From the NCBI RefSeq assembly GCF_028747785.1, contig NZ_CP118158.1:3286001-3350000 (forward strand): 64,000 bases of DNA, given 5' to 3'. This DNA comes from Halosimplex aquaticum. Lineage in GTDB: Archaea > Halobacteriota > Halobacteria > Halobacteriales > Haloarculaceae. Shown here piece after piece: positions 51,000-60,027 of this stretch (positions within the stretch are counted from its first letter, which is position 1; each line of letters begins with the position of its first letter). The notes beneath the pieces were generated by a model. That model was given only the letters and a program-made list of their open reading frames with translations. It did no database searches and was not told where the DNA came from. A program made the translations under genes and the position numbers.

Positions 51000-52562
51000 A
51001 TGGTGGACGAAGACAACGGCGAACGAGACCGGATCACGAGGCGAAACGTGGTGAAATCGGCCGGCGCCCTCGGCGCAGTCGGTGCGCTGGGATCGCTGGC
51101 AGGCTGTACAGGAGACGGCGGTGACGGCGACTCGACGACCGGTGGTGACGGCGGTGCGAGCGGCGACGGCGGCGACGGCGGCGATAGCACCGAGGACTCC
51201 GGCGACGGCGGAGGCGGCGACACCGAGACCGACAGCGGGAGCATGGAATCGGTGACGATCTCGTTCTGGTCGGGTGACGCGGCCGAGAGCTCGGAGACGC
51301 GCTCGTGGTTCCAGGAGTCGATGAAGAACTACCAGAACAAACACACCAACGTGACGGTCGACTTACAGCCCATCTCCTACGGCGACATGGGCAGCAAGCT
51401 CACGTCGGCCGTCCAGGCGGGCAACTCCCCGGACATGGCGCAGGGCGGTACGACCGCGCTGCAGTTCTACTTCAACGACAAGCTCGCCGACCACGGGACG
51501 TTCATCGAAGGCACCGACGGGCTCCCGGACAACTGGACGCAGTCGAACATCGACGCGGCGCAGTACCGCGGTAACTGGTGGGCCGGTGGCTCACCCCGCC
51601 ACACCTACACGATGCTCGGCATCAACGCCAACATGTTCCGCGAAGCCGGCGTCTCCGGGCCCGAGGAACTGGAGACGTGGACCGGCTTCCGCCGCGCGGT
51701 CAAGAAGGTCCAGGAGCAGTTCCCTGACGCGTGGGCCTACGAGGAGACCGGGACGCCGGGCGACCTCGAGACCTACTGGGGGCAGGCCCGCACCTCCTAC
51801 ACGGACGGGACCGACCCCTGGTTCGACGGCAACGGGGACGAGGCGACGCTGAAAGTCGGCGAGACCGACCGCACCGACGGGATGATCAAGAACACGATCG
51901 ACATGGCGAACACGTTCTCGAGCAGCAAGTCCGCCTCCCGCGGCGACGAGAACATGCCCCAGTTGCTGCTCACCCAACGGGCGGCGTCGTACACGTACGC
52001 GGTCGGGAACGCGCCGAAGTACCGCTCGGTCAAGAGCGACGTCTCGTTCGGCTGGGACGGCGACATCTGGCAGGGGCCGATCCCGAAGCTCGACGCGAAC
52101 TACGGCGAGGAGTTCGGCATCGACGAACTAGCCGGCAAGGAGGGCCAGCACGGCGCCCACGCCTGGGGCCTCGAGCAGCAAAAGCAGGTGTTCTCCGGGA
52201 GCGACAACCCCCAGGAGGCGTGGAACCTGCTGAACTACACGAACACGAGCGCCGACCACCTGGCGGAGCTGTACGCGACGATCTACCCGGCCGCGCCGAC
52301 CTACGAGCCGCTCAGTGACACGATCAAGTCGGAGTACGGCGACCAGCTCTCCCAGCCGCTCACGGCGATGCTCAACGCGGCCCAGGAGTACGGGCCCCAG
52401 TACAACGTCACCGGTGCCGCCTGGGACCTGAAGGAGACCTCCCAGATCCGGTGGACTGACATCAACGAGCCGATCAGCCAGGCCATCGCCGGCAAGTTCG
52501 GCCCCGACAAGGCGGTCTCGACCATCGTCGACAACGTCAACAAGACGATGAGCGGCAGCTGA
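51000..52562 (+). CDS. Sugar ABC transporter substrate-binding lipoprotein
   Basis: Predicted 520 aa. Tat signal ITRRNVVKSAGALGAVGALGS with lipobox LAGC, a Gly/Asp/Ser linker of about 45 residues, and an SBP_bac_1 fold beginning ESVTISFWSGDAAESSETRSW. Conserved parts are NSPDMAQGGTTALQFYFN, PRHTYTMLGINANMFREAGV and GAHAWGLEQQKQVF. It binds a sugar outside the membrane for the MalF/MalG-like permeases encoded downstream. First gene of the operon, followed by two stable hairpins. The TATA is only about 30 nt upstream. Confidence 0.93.
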   Translation: MVDEDNGERDRITRRNVVKSAGALGAVGALGSLAGCTGDGGDGDSTTGGDGGASGDGGDGGDSTEDSGDGGGGDTETDSGSMESVTISFWSGDAAESSETRSWFQESMKNYQNKHTNVTVDLQPISYGDMGSKLTSAVQAGNSPDMAQGGTTALQFYFNDKLADHGTFIEGTDGLPDNWTQSNIDAAQYRGNWWAGGSPRHTYTMLGINANMFREAGVSGPEELETWTGFRRAVKKVQEQFPDAWAYEETGTPGDLETYWGQARTSYTDGTDPWFDGNGDEATLKVGETDRTDGMIKNTIDMANTFSSSKSASRGDENMPQLLLTQRAASYTYAVGNAPKYRSVKSDVSFGWDGDIWQGPIPKLDANYGEEFGIDELAGKEGQHGAHAWGLEQQKQVFSGSDNPQEAWNLLNYTNTSADHLAELYATIYPAAPTYEPLSDTIKSEYGDQLSQPLTAMLNAAQEYGPQYNVTGAAWDLKETSQIRWTDINEPISQAIAGKFGPDKAVSTIVDNVNKTMSGS

Positions 52563-52621
52563 GCCCGCCGCTCGGACGACGGCTCGCCCGCCGCCCGAAC
52601 GCCGCATCGACACCCGGACGC

Positions 52622-52661
52622 CGCCGGTTCCGAACCGGCGACCGACCGCGCCCGCGGTCGG
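52622..52661 (+). other. Two back-to-back hairpins after the binding-protein gene
   Basis: Hairpin 1 (52622-52640): CGCCGGTT pairs with AACCGGCG around CCG. Hairpin 2 (52642-52661): CCGACCGCG pairs with CGCGGTCGG around CC. They follow the stop by 60 nt and precede the rest of the operon by 200 nt. Confidence 0.65.
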
Positions 52662-52858
52662 GATCGCGACCGGCGAACCGCGCTGCCCCGACGCTCGAAG
52701 CAACCGATGCTCCACGGACTCACGACCGACAGCAACTCGCGACGGTACCGGCGAGGACAGCACGTCCAGCGCTCGCGCTCGCGTTCGGGCGCGTGTGAAC
52801 AGCGAGGCGTGAGCCGACCGAGCGCGGTCGGCCGTCGCCCACGGCGGGAGGGACGGCT

Positions 52859-53893
52859 GTGAACTGGGCACGTGCGACCGCGCTGTCGACCGGCGTCACG
52901 CTCCTGGCAGTCACGCTCTGGGCGAGAGTGCGCTACGGGCCGGCCGGGGGCGCCTTCCTCGTCGCCGGCGCGCTGGCCGCCCTCGCCGCCTCGCTCCCGT
53001 GGACGAGCGCACGCCTGAACCGCCGCCTGTTCCGGTGGCGACGACGGCGACAGGGCGGCCGCGCGGTCGTCGCCGCGCCGGCGCCCGCCGGGCGCGAAGC
53101 GACGCTCGACAGGATCGAGGCGCGCCTCGCGTCGGTCGACGGGCTGGACGTGAGCCGCGACTCCTTCGCGGACGGAGAGGGGCTGGCTGTCGGGCAGACG
53201 GGCCTCCACGGCACCTTCGTCCACGTGGCCGACGGCACGGTCGTCGTCGGCGGCGAGGACCCGACGGTCGACGCGGTCGTCGACGCCCTCGACGCGGTCC
53301 TCGCGACCGAGTTCACCGCGCGGCAGACGAACCCCCTCCGCGGCCCGATCCCGCTCAGGGGAGCGCCCCGGATCGCGCTCTGGCTGTGCCTGGGCTGTCT
53401 CCTCACCGCGACGGTCGTCGCGGGGACGGGCGGCGCGTACGCGCCGTCGACGTACAACCCGGCCGAGCGGACGGTGCTGGTCTCGATCGACTTGCAAGCG
53501 GCGCTCGCGCCCGACGCCGGCCGGACCGACGCGCGCCTTCGGAAGGCCGCCGTCCTCACCGAGATGCTGGCGGAGGAGGCCGTCGAGATCCGGTGGCTCG
53601 GCAACGACACCGAACGGATCCGGACCCAGCGACGGCAGGCGGCGCAGATCCGTCGTGACGCGGCGCGGTTCCTCGCGTTGGCCGCCGAGGACGCGCCTCC
53701 CGAGCGAGTCGCGTCAGTGCGGTCGACGCTCAGAGATGCGGAGCGCGAAGTCGAGCAGGCCGTCCACGAGTCGGGCGTTGCGGCGCCGCGGCGGACTGAC
53801 GTGACTCGCTCGACCGGCCTCGCGGCGTCCCCGTCGACCGCGGGCGAGCGCCGGCACGCGCCGCGGCGACCACCGGCGGCCACGATACCATAG
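52859..53893 (+). CDS. Membrane protein of unknown function inside the sugar ABC operon
   Basis: Predicted 344 aa, unrecognised. Two TM segments near the N-terminus (STGVTLLAVTLWARV; GGAFLVAGALAALAASLPW), then an Arg-rich patch, a soluble domain of about 110 residues (REATLDRIEARLASVDGLDVSRDSF), another TM segment (IALWLCLGCLLTATVVAG) and a C-terminal helical, Arg-rich part (KAAVLTEMLAEEAVEIRWLGND). GTG 52859 has GGAGGG upstream. It stops seven nt before the MalF-like gene, so the operon placement is real. It is not a usual component of ABC importers. Confidence 0.75.
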   Translation: MNWARATALSTGVTLLAVTLWARVRYGPAGGAFLVAGALAALAASLPWTSARLNRRLFRWRRRRQGGRAVVAAPAPAGREATLDRIEARLASVDGLDVSRDSFADGEGLAVGQTGLHGTFVHVADGTVVVGGEDPTVDAVVDALDAVLATEFTARQTNPLRGPIPLRGAPRIALWLCLGCLLTATVVAGTGGAYAPSTYNPAERTVLVSIDLQAALAPDAGRTDARLRKAAVLTEMLAEEAVEIRWLGNDTERIRTQRRQAAQIRRDAARFLALAAEDAPPERVASVRSTLRDAEREVEQAVHESGVAAPRRTDVTRSTGLAASPSTAGERRHAPRRPPAATIP

Positions 53894-53899
53894 CAACCC

Positions 53900-54835
53900 A
53901 TGTCACAACCAACCGACACGGCGAAGATCGCACAGTACGTCGGCGAGGAGTCGCTGACGGACCGCATCCGCGACCACTGGATCGGCTACCTGTTCATCGC
54001 GCCGACGTTCGTGATGTTCGCGCTGCTGTTCTACTTCCCGATCCTCAGGGGCGTCTGGCTGACGTTCACGAACTTCTCGATCGACGGGTCGAACGCCTTC
54101 ATCGGGCTCGACAACTACTTCTGGCTGGTCTCGAACGACCTGTTCGTCTACTCGCTGGGCTGGACGCTCGTGTTCGCGTTCGGCGCGCTCGCGCTGCAGT
54201 TGTTCCTCGGCCTCCTCGCGGCGCTCCTGTTGAACGAGGTGCGCAAGGGGGTCGGCGACTGGCTGCAGGCGGTCGTGTTCTCGCCGTACTTCGCGGCGCC
54301 GCTGGCCAGCGGCGTGATCTGGATGTTCTTCCTCGGGCAGAACTACGGGTTCGTCGCCAGACTGTTCCGGCAGTTCGGCCTCCAGCCGATCGCCTTCCTC
54401 GCGGAGGGGGTCTGGCCGTTCGTCTCGCTGATCGTCGCGCAGGCCTGGCACGACTACGCCTACGCGGGGATCATCTACGCGGCGGCGCTGAAGTCCATCC
54501 CGCCGGACCAGTACGAGGCGGCCGCGCTCGACGGCGCCGGACGCCTCCGGCGATTCCGCGACGTGACCCTGCCCCACCTGCTGACGCCGACGGCGATCAT
54601 CCTCGCGATCCGGACGACGTGGAACCTCGCGGAGTTCGCCCAGCCCTACCAGCTGACGGGCGGCGGGCCGGGGACCTCGACGATGCTGCTGTCGATTCTC
54701 ACCTACCGGGTCGCCTACGTCAACTTCGAATTCGGCCGCGCGTACACGATCGGGATGGTGATGATCGCGATCTCGATCGTCGCCGCCGTGGTGTACCTGA
54801 AAACGATCCAGAGCGAGCAACAGCTCTACGTCTGA
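53900..54835 (+). CDS. Sugar ABC transporter permease, MalF-type
   Basis: Predicted 311 aa with six TM segments. The cytoplasmic EAA loop is YEAAALDGAGRLRRFRDVTLPHL, where the ATPase docks. N-terminal region IRDHWIGYLFIAPTFVMFALLFYFPIL is typical. It forms the channel with the MalG-type subunit. ATG 53900 begins MSQPTD; preceded by the unknown membrane protein gene and followed two nt after its stop by the next permease. Confidence 0.93.
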   Translation: MSQPTDTAKIAQYVGEESLTDRIRDHWIGYLFIAPTFVMFALLFYFPILRGVWLTFTNFSIDGSNAFIGLDNYFWLVSNDLFVYSLGWTLVFAFGALALQLFLGLLAALLLNEVRKGVGDWLQAVVFSPYFAAPLASGVIWMFFLGQNYGFVARLFRQFGLQPIAFLAEGVWPFVSLIVAQAWHDYAYAGIIYAAALKSIPPDQYEAAALDGAGRLRRFRDVTLPHLLTPTAIILAIRTTWNLAEFAQPYQLTGGGPGTSTMLLSILTYRVAYVNFEFGRAYTIGMVMIAISIVAAVVYLKTIQSEQQLYV

Positions 54836-54837
54836 CC

Positions 54838-55677
54838 ATGTTGAACGAAACGAGACGCAACCGAGTCGCACTGTACGTCGGCATCGCGACGTTCCTCCTC
54901 GTCGCGTTACTGCCCTACTACTGGGTGTTCCGCACGTCGCTGCTGACGAGCTTCGCGGCGATCAGGCCGGAGGGGCCGTTCGTCCCGTTCCTCGCGGAGG
55001 CGTTCACGATCCAGAACTACGTCACCGTCTTCGAGAACTACAACTTCCCGCTGTACTTCCGCAACAGCATCATCGTCTCCCTCGGGAGCACCGCGCTCTC
55101 GCTGGTGTTCGCCATCCCGGGCGCCTACGCGTTCGCCCGGCTGGACTTCCCGGGCCGGAAGCTGCTGTTCTACACCGCGGTGTTCACGATCATGTTCCCG
55201 TGGATCGTGATCACCATCCCGGTCTACGAGGTGTACTTCAACCTCGGGCTGTTGAACACGATGCACGGCGTCGTCATCGCGCTCGCCATCTTCATCCTGC
55301 CGCTGTGTCTCTGGCTGCTCCAGGGCTTCTTCCGGCAGGGCATCCCGGAGAACATCGAGGAGGCGGCGCTCATCGACGGCACGACGCGGGTCGGCGCGTT
55401 CTTCCGGGTGGTGTTGCCCCTGTCGATGCCCGCCATCGCGGCGACCGCGCTGTTCTCGTTCCTGAACGCCTGGAACAACTTCCTGTGGGTGTTCATCCTC
55501 ACCAGCGACCAGAGCGTCCGGACCGCGACCGTGGCGATCCACTACATCCTCGGCAGCGACACGCTCCGGGAGTGGAACATCCTGATGGCCGCCGTCGTCC
55601 TGCTGGTGCTCCCGCCGGTGCTGTTCTACGGGGTCTCCCAGCGCTACGTCGGCGAAGGTCTGGGGGGATCGATGTGA
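54838..55677 (+). CDS. Sugar ABC transporter permease, MalG-type
   Basis: Predicted 279 aa with six TM segments. The EAA loop is IEEAALIDGTTRVGAFFRVVLPLSMP. The N-terminus LPYYWVFRTSLLTSF is typical for the second subunit. It starts with ATG 54838, two nt after the preceding stop. With MalF-type and MalK-type it completes the importer; the following gene is the ATPase, 141 nt on. Confidence 0.93.
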   Translation: MLNETRRNRVALYVGIATFLLVALLPYYWVFRTSLLTSFAAIRPEGPFVPFLAEAFTIQNYVTVFENYNFPLYFRNSIIVSLGSTALSLVFAIPGAYAFARLDFPGRKLLFYTAVFTIMFPWIVITIPVYEVYFNLGLLNTMHGVVIALAIFILPLCLWLLQGFFRQGIPENIEEAALIDGTTRVGAFFRVVLPLSMPAIAATALFSFLNAWNNFLWVFILTSDQSVRTATVAIHYILGSDTLREWNILMAAVVLLVLPPVLFYGVSQRYVGEGLGGSM

Positions 55678-55818
55678 CCGACGCGCGCCACAGGCACGGA
55701 CAGGGCGAGGCGGCACTTTCGAGCGACGCAGACACGACCATGATCGAACGACATCTCGGTTCCGACGGTCGAGGCATCGCCCGCGCAGTAGTTCCAGCGG
55801 TCGCCGGAGGTGGTCGCC

Positions 55819-56952
55819 GTGGCCCGCGTTGAGTTCGACGACGTGACGAAGGTGTACCAGGGCGACCAGGACATCCTCGCGGTCGAGGGGCTGGACATCG
55901 AGATCCCCGACGGGGAGTTCACGGTCATCGTCGGACCCTCGGGCTGTGGCAAGTCGACGACGCTGCGGATGGTCGCCGGCCTGGAAGACGTCACCGACGG
56001 CGACATCCGGATCGGCGACGAGGTCGTCAACGACGTCGCGCCGCGCAACCGCGACATCGCGATGGTGTTCCAGAGCTACGCGCTCTACCCGCACAAGAGC
56101 GTCCGCGGCAACATCGGCTACGGGCTGCAGCTCAGCACGGACCTCACCGACGAGGAGATCGACAAGCGCGTCGAGGAGGCCGCCGAGATGATGGGCATCG
56201 AGGACTTGCTCGACAAGAAGCCGGGCGACCTCTCGGGAGGCCAGCGCCAGCGGGTCGCGACCGGTCGCGCCATCGTCCGCGAGCCCGCCGTCTTCCTCTT
56301 CGACGAACCCCTCTCGAACCTCGACGCGAAGCTGCGCAAACACATGCGGACGGAGCTCGCGCGCATCCACGCGGAGCTGGGGATCACCTCCATCTACGTC
56401 ACCCACGACCAGGAGGAGGCGATGACGCTCGCTGACCGCATCGTCGTCCTCAACGAGGGGACGCTCCAGCAGGTCGCCCCGCCGAAGGTGGTGTACAACG
56501 AGCCAGCCAACCGCTTCGTCGCCAACTTCATCGGGTCGCCGACGATGAACTTCTTCGACGTCGAAGTCGACGGCGACCGCCTCGTCGCCGACGAGTTCGA
56601 GTACGCGATCGGCGACGCCGTCCGCGAGCGCGTCGCCGACGGCGACCGCCTCACGCTCGGCGTGCGCCCGGAGGACGTCGAGGTCGACGGCGACGCGCCC
56701 GACGAGCGGAGCGTCACCGCCACCGTGGAGGTCGTCGAAGTCGTCGGCTCGGACAACGTCATCTACCTCGACCTCGGCGGCGAGGAGTACCGGGTCCGTA
56801 CCGACTCCGCCGTCGAACCCAGCCACGGGACGACGGTGCGGACGACCTTCGACGACTCGGACATCCACCTCTTCGACGCCGACACCGGCGAGGCGCTGTT
56901 CCACGGCCCGGCCGACCTCGACACCGCACAGCCGTCCGCCCGGTCGCCGTGA
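55819..56952 (+). CDS. Sugar ABC transporter ATP-binding protein (MalK/UgpC-type)
   Basis: Predicted 377 aa. Walker A GPSGCGKSTT (about residues 37-46), Q-loop FQSYALYPHKSV, signature DLSGGQRQRVATGRAI, Walker B VFLFDEPLSNLD and H-loop THDQEEAM. A C-terminal TOBE region follows (LGVRPEDVEVDGDAPDERS). I set the start at GTG 55819, six nt after GGAGGTG, rather than the GTG at 55810 that the frame also allows. It powers sugar import. The next operon gene is ptsI after 271 nt. Confidence 0.92.
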   Translation: MARVEFDDVTKVYQGDQDILAVEGLDIEIPDGEFTVIVGPSGCGKSTTLRMVAGLEDVTDGDIRIGDEVVNDVAPRNRDIAMVFQSYALYPHKSVRGNIGYGLQLSTDLTDEEIDKRVEEAAEMMGIEDLLDKKPGDLSGGQRQRVATGRAIVREPAVFLFDEPLSNLDAKLRKHMRTELARIHAELGITSIYVTHDQEEAMTLADRIVVLNEGTLQQVAPPKVVYNEPANRFVANFIGSPTMNFFDVEVDGDRLVADEFEYAIGDAVRERVADGDRLTLGVRPEDVEVDGDAPDERSVTATVEVVEVVGSDNVIYLDLGGEEYRVRTDSAVEPSHGTTVRTTFDDSDIHLFDADTGEALFHGPADLDTAQPSARSP

Positions 56953-57223
56953 CCTGGCCCGGCCGGGGCCTGAACAGCGCAGGCCCGGTCGGTCCGGCCC
57001 CGACCTCGGTCAGGTCGTCCGGGCGGGAGCGGTCCGACAATCCTCGACGTAGAACCTCGCGTCGGCGCGGGTCCACCGGGAGCGGCGAAAGCGTGATGTG
57101 GCGGAGACCCGGTATCCCAGTATCGGATGCTCACAGGCAGTCACTCGTGGTCGAGCGGCGATACCACCCGGGCGCCCGTCGCAGTGACGCGCCCGCTCCG
57201 GTCGCTCGCGGAGGTGTGATCGC

Positions 57224-58933
57224 GTGACCGGACGGCGCGTCTTCGAGGGCGAAGGGCTCACGCCACTCGCCGGCGCGGGACCGATTCACCGGTACCGACC
57301 GGACGCGGGGATCGCCGTCGAAGCCGTCGAGGCCGACGACCCGGCCGCCGAGCGCGAGCGCTTCCAGGCCGCCCGCGATGCGGCTCTGGCGGACCTGGAG
57401 GCCCTCGAATCGCGGACGGCCGACGCGACCGGCGACGCCGAGGCCGACGTGTTCCGCACCCACCGGGCGTTCCTGACCGATCCCACGCTGGAGGGGGCCG
57501 TCTTCGACGGCATCGACGAGGGGCGGACGGCGCAAGCGGCCGTCGACGAGGCGTTCGACGCGGTGATCGCGGCCTTCGAGGCGAACGACGGCCGGGTCGC
57601 CGAACGGAGCGACGACCTCCGGGACCTGCGCGAGCGCCTCCTCGCCGACCTGACCGATACGGCATCGGACCTCTCGTCGGTCCCGTCCGGCGCCGTGGTC
57701 GTCACCTCCGAACTCCGCCCGAGCGACATCGGCGCGCTGGACGCGGACGACGTGGCCGGGCTCGTGTCGGCCCGTGGGTCGCCCACGTCACACGCCGCGA
57801 TCCTCGCCCGAGCTACGGAGATCCCGGCCGTCGTCGGCGTCGATATCTCGCTTGACGACCTCGGCGGCGGGACGCGGGCGCTCGTCGACGGGACGACCGG
57901 TCGGTTCGTCGTCGCTCCGAGCGACGCGGAGGTGGCGAGCGCCGGGAGCGACGCGGCCGCCGACGCCGGAGCGGTCGTCGACGCACCGGTCGAGACCGCC
58001 GACGGCGTCTCGGTCGCCGTCACGGCCAACGCGAGCACGCCCGCCGCCGCCGCGAGAGCGACCGAACACGGTGCCGACGGGATCGGGCTCTGCCGGACGG
58101 AGTTCTGTTTCGCCGGCCGGGACGCGCCCCCGACGGAAGCGGAGCAGTACGAGACCTACCGAGCGACGCTCGACGCCGCCCCGTCGTCGCGAGTCGTCGT
58201 CCGGACGCTCGACGTCGGGGGCGACAAGGCGGTCCCGGGTCTCGGTGGCGGGGGAGCGCCGACGCTCGATGGTGGCGAGTCGGCTGCCGGTCCGCTCGGT
58301 CGACGCGGCATCCGCCGTTCGCTCGCCGACCACGCGGGAGCCTTCGAGACGCAACTGCGAGCGCTCTTGCGAGCGAGCGCGGATTGCGATGGACTCTGCG
58401 TCATGTTCCCGATGGTGTCGACGGTGGACGAGTTCCGGACGGCCCGCGAGCGACTGCGGGGTGTCGCTGCGGACCTCGACGCCGACGGCGTCGCCCACGG
58501 GGACCCCGACGTGGGAGCGATGGTCGAGACGCCCGCCGCAACGCTACTCGCCGACGAACTCGCCGCGGAGGCTGACTTCCTCGGGATCGGCACGAACGAC
58601 CTGACCCAGTACGTGATGGCCGCCGGTCGCGACTGCGAGGCTGTCGCCGACCTGCACGACGGCCGCCAGCCCGCGGTTCTGCGCGCGATCGCCACCGTCG
58701 CCCGGAGCGCCCGCGGCCGCGACTGTCGGCTCGAAGTGTGCGGCGAACTGGCCGCGGATACCGCACTGACGCCGTTTCTCGCGGGCCTCGGCGTCGACGA
58801 ACTGAGCGTCAGCCCCGTCAGCGTCCCCCCCGTCAAGGCCGCGGTGCGGGCCGTCGACACGAACGACACCACCGTCGAGGAACTACTCGGCGCCCCCACG
58901 CGCTCGGCAGTCGAGGATCTGCTCTCGGAGTGA
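57224..58933 (+). CDS. ptsI: PTS enzyme I (phosphoenolpyruvate-protein phosphotransferase)
   Basis: Predicted 569 aa. The phosphohistidine motif is SPTSHAAILARA (His190). The C-terminal PEP-binding domain has DGIGLCRTEFCFAGRDAPP, RTLDVGGDKAVPG, FLGIGTNDLTQYVMAAGRD and LEVCGELAADTALTPFL with the usual catalytic Cys. It passes phosphate from PEP to HPr encoded 14 kb away on the other strand. GTG 57224 has GGAGGTG seven nt upstream, pointing to translation from a polycistronic mRNA with the ABC operon. Confidence 0.95.
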   Translation: MTGRRVFEGEGLTPLAGAGPIHRYRPDAGIAVEAVEADDPAAERERFQAARDAALADLEALESRTADATGDAEADVFRTHRAFLTDPTLEGAVFDGIDEGRTAQAAVDEAFDAVIAAFEANDGRVAERSDDLRDLRERLLADLTDTASDLSSVPSGAVVVTSELRPSDIGALDADDVAGLVSARGSPTSHAAILARATEIPAVVGVDISLDDLGGGTRALVDGTTGRFVVAPSDAEVASAGSDAAADAGAVVDAPVETADGVSVAVTANASTPAAAARATEHGADGIGLCRTEFCFAGRDAPPTEAEQYETYRATLDAAPSSRVVVRTLDVGGDKAVPGLGGGGAPTLDGGESAAGPLGRRGIRRSLADHAGAFETQLRALLRASADCDGLCVMFPMVSTVDEFRTARERLRGVAADLDADGVAHGDPDVGAMVETPAATLLADELAAEADFLGIGTNDLTQYVMAAGRDCEAVADLHDGRQPAVLRAIATVARSARGRDCRLEVCGELAADTALTPFLAGLGVDELSVSPVSVPPVKAAVRAVDTNDTTVEELLGAPTRSAVEDLLSE

Positions 58934-59092
58934 GGTCTGGAGTGACGCGAGGATAGAACAGCCGGTCCGCGAGGTCGAAGCGGAGCGGAACGACGGCTTC
59001 GAACAAATCGACGGTCTCACAGCCGAAAACAACCGAGGACCTACCCATTGGCGACCCCGGGGACGTGGAATCGGCCGGCGAACACGCTCCTC
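58934..59092. other. Short intergenic stretch before a decayed region
   Basis: 159 nt with no gene. It leads into remnants of an ABC-2 permease and an HTH gene. Confidence 0.55.
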
Positions 59093-59347
59093 TCAGAGGT
59101 CCGCGGTGTCGAAGCGGTAGTAGCCCACCGCGAGCGGGACCACCATCCAGAACGCGAGTACGACGAGCCCGATCTCGGGGACCGCGTAAACGGCGTCGAC
59201 GCTCGCGCCGGCGAACGTCTTGGTTGGGAGCGACGCCGCGACGTCGGGGAGGAGCGAGAAGCCGTTGACGACGTAGACGTTCCCCAGCGGGACCACGTCC
59301 CAGCGGAACTCGAAGACCACGAAGAAGCCGATCGCCAGCGTTGTCGC
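59093..59347 (-). pseudogene. C-terminal fragment of an ABC-2 type permease
   Basis: The minus strand reads TTLAIGFFVVFEFRWDVVPLG ... SFSLLPDVAAS ... VPEIGLVVLAFWMVVPLAVGYYRFDTADL in one frame, resembling the last TM segments and end of haloarchaeal ABC-2 permeases. No start or upstream part of the permease is present; the frame breaks near 59347 into an unrelated reading. About 84 residues of a protein that is normally near 280-300 aa. Confidence 0.6.
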
Positions 59348-59383
59348 GCGCGAGGTGGACCCCCCAGCGCGAGCAGGATACCA

Positions 59384-59501
59384 GGCGGTGTTCGTTGCCC
59401 AGCGCGCCCAGCGCGTCGACCTGCTCATCGTCGGGGGTGGGGCCATCGCTCTCCGATCGCGCGCTGGTGTCCGTCGGTTGCCCGCGGTCGTCTGGTGGCA
59501 T
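59384..59501 (-). pseudogene. N-terminal fragment of an HTH regulator
   Basis: Starts MPPDDRGQP at ATG 59501 and reaches DEQVDALGALGNEHR, the opening of ArsR/DUF7344-type winged helices. The helix pattern then stops and the frame enters the permease fragment region. So the head of a regulator gene is joined to the tail of a permease gene. Confidence 0.5.
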
Positions 59502-59728
59502 ACGCGCCCTACCGCTGACCACGGCACGATCGCGGTTACGTCTATGCGGTAAGGCCGTGTTACGCCGGGAGTACAGCCCTCCGGCCTCGTACACAGGCAT
59601 CTACTCTCCGGTCGCATCCGCCCGCACCCCCCGGGGGGCTACACTCATAGGGTCGACTCGCACACCGGGATAACAGACATAGCAACGATCCTTACCCCGC
59701 CGTAGGTCGTTCCTACAGTTGAGAACTC

Positions 59729-59890
59729 ATGCACGAGACCAACGCCACCCAGATGCAGACGGACGCTTCCGAACAGCGATACATCACCACCCAGTACGGC
59801 GACGGCGGCGAGCAGATGACCCTCCTCCACGACACCAAGAACGAACAGGCCTGGATCCAGTCTAACTACGCCGTCGACGTCACCCGGTAA
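59729..59890 (+). CDS. Small conserved protein (53 aa, DUF7331-like)
   Basis: The protein reads RYITTQYGDGGEQMTLLHDTKNEQAWIQSNYAVDVTR in its main part. The ending D-x-x-N-x-x-AWIQS-x-x-AVDV is the pattern of a common haloarchaeal 50-60 residue family that I believe is DUF7331. Unknown function. Start at ATG 59729; an ATG at codon 9 is also possible. Confidence 0.65.
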   Translation: MHETNATQMQTDASEQRYITTQYGDGGEQMTLLHDTKNEQAWIQSNYAVDVTR

Positions 59891-60027
59891 GCCCTCCCGG
59901 ATATACGACCCCTCCACGCGAGTTCCCCTACTCGGCCCGTGGCCGTGACCACCGTTCGCACTCCGATCCGGGAGTCGTAACGTATTTCAATTCTACCCGG
60001 TTATCCCAAGACGCCTCAACGAAGCGT

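Noticed and set aside
55674..55832. A possible 52-residue ORF between the MalG-type and MalK-type genes, starting with a GTGA overlap
   Set aside because: It overlaps the ATPase start and its SD, has no recognisable motif and turns Arg/Gly-rich; not strong enough to list.
56949..57227. A frame of 92 codons between the ABC ATPase and ptsI genes, with GTGA overlaps at both ends
   Set aside because: The encoded protein is strongly Arg/Pro/Gly-rich, with no acidic bias, helix pattern or homology; the overlaps are likely chance in GC-rich DNA.
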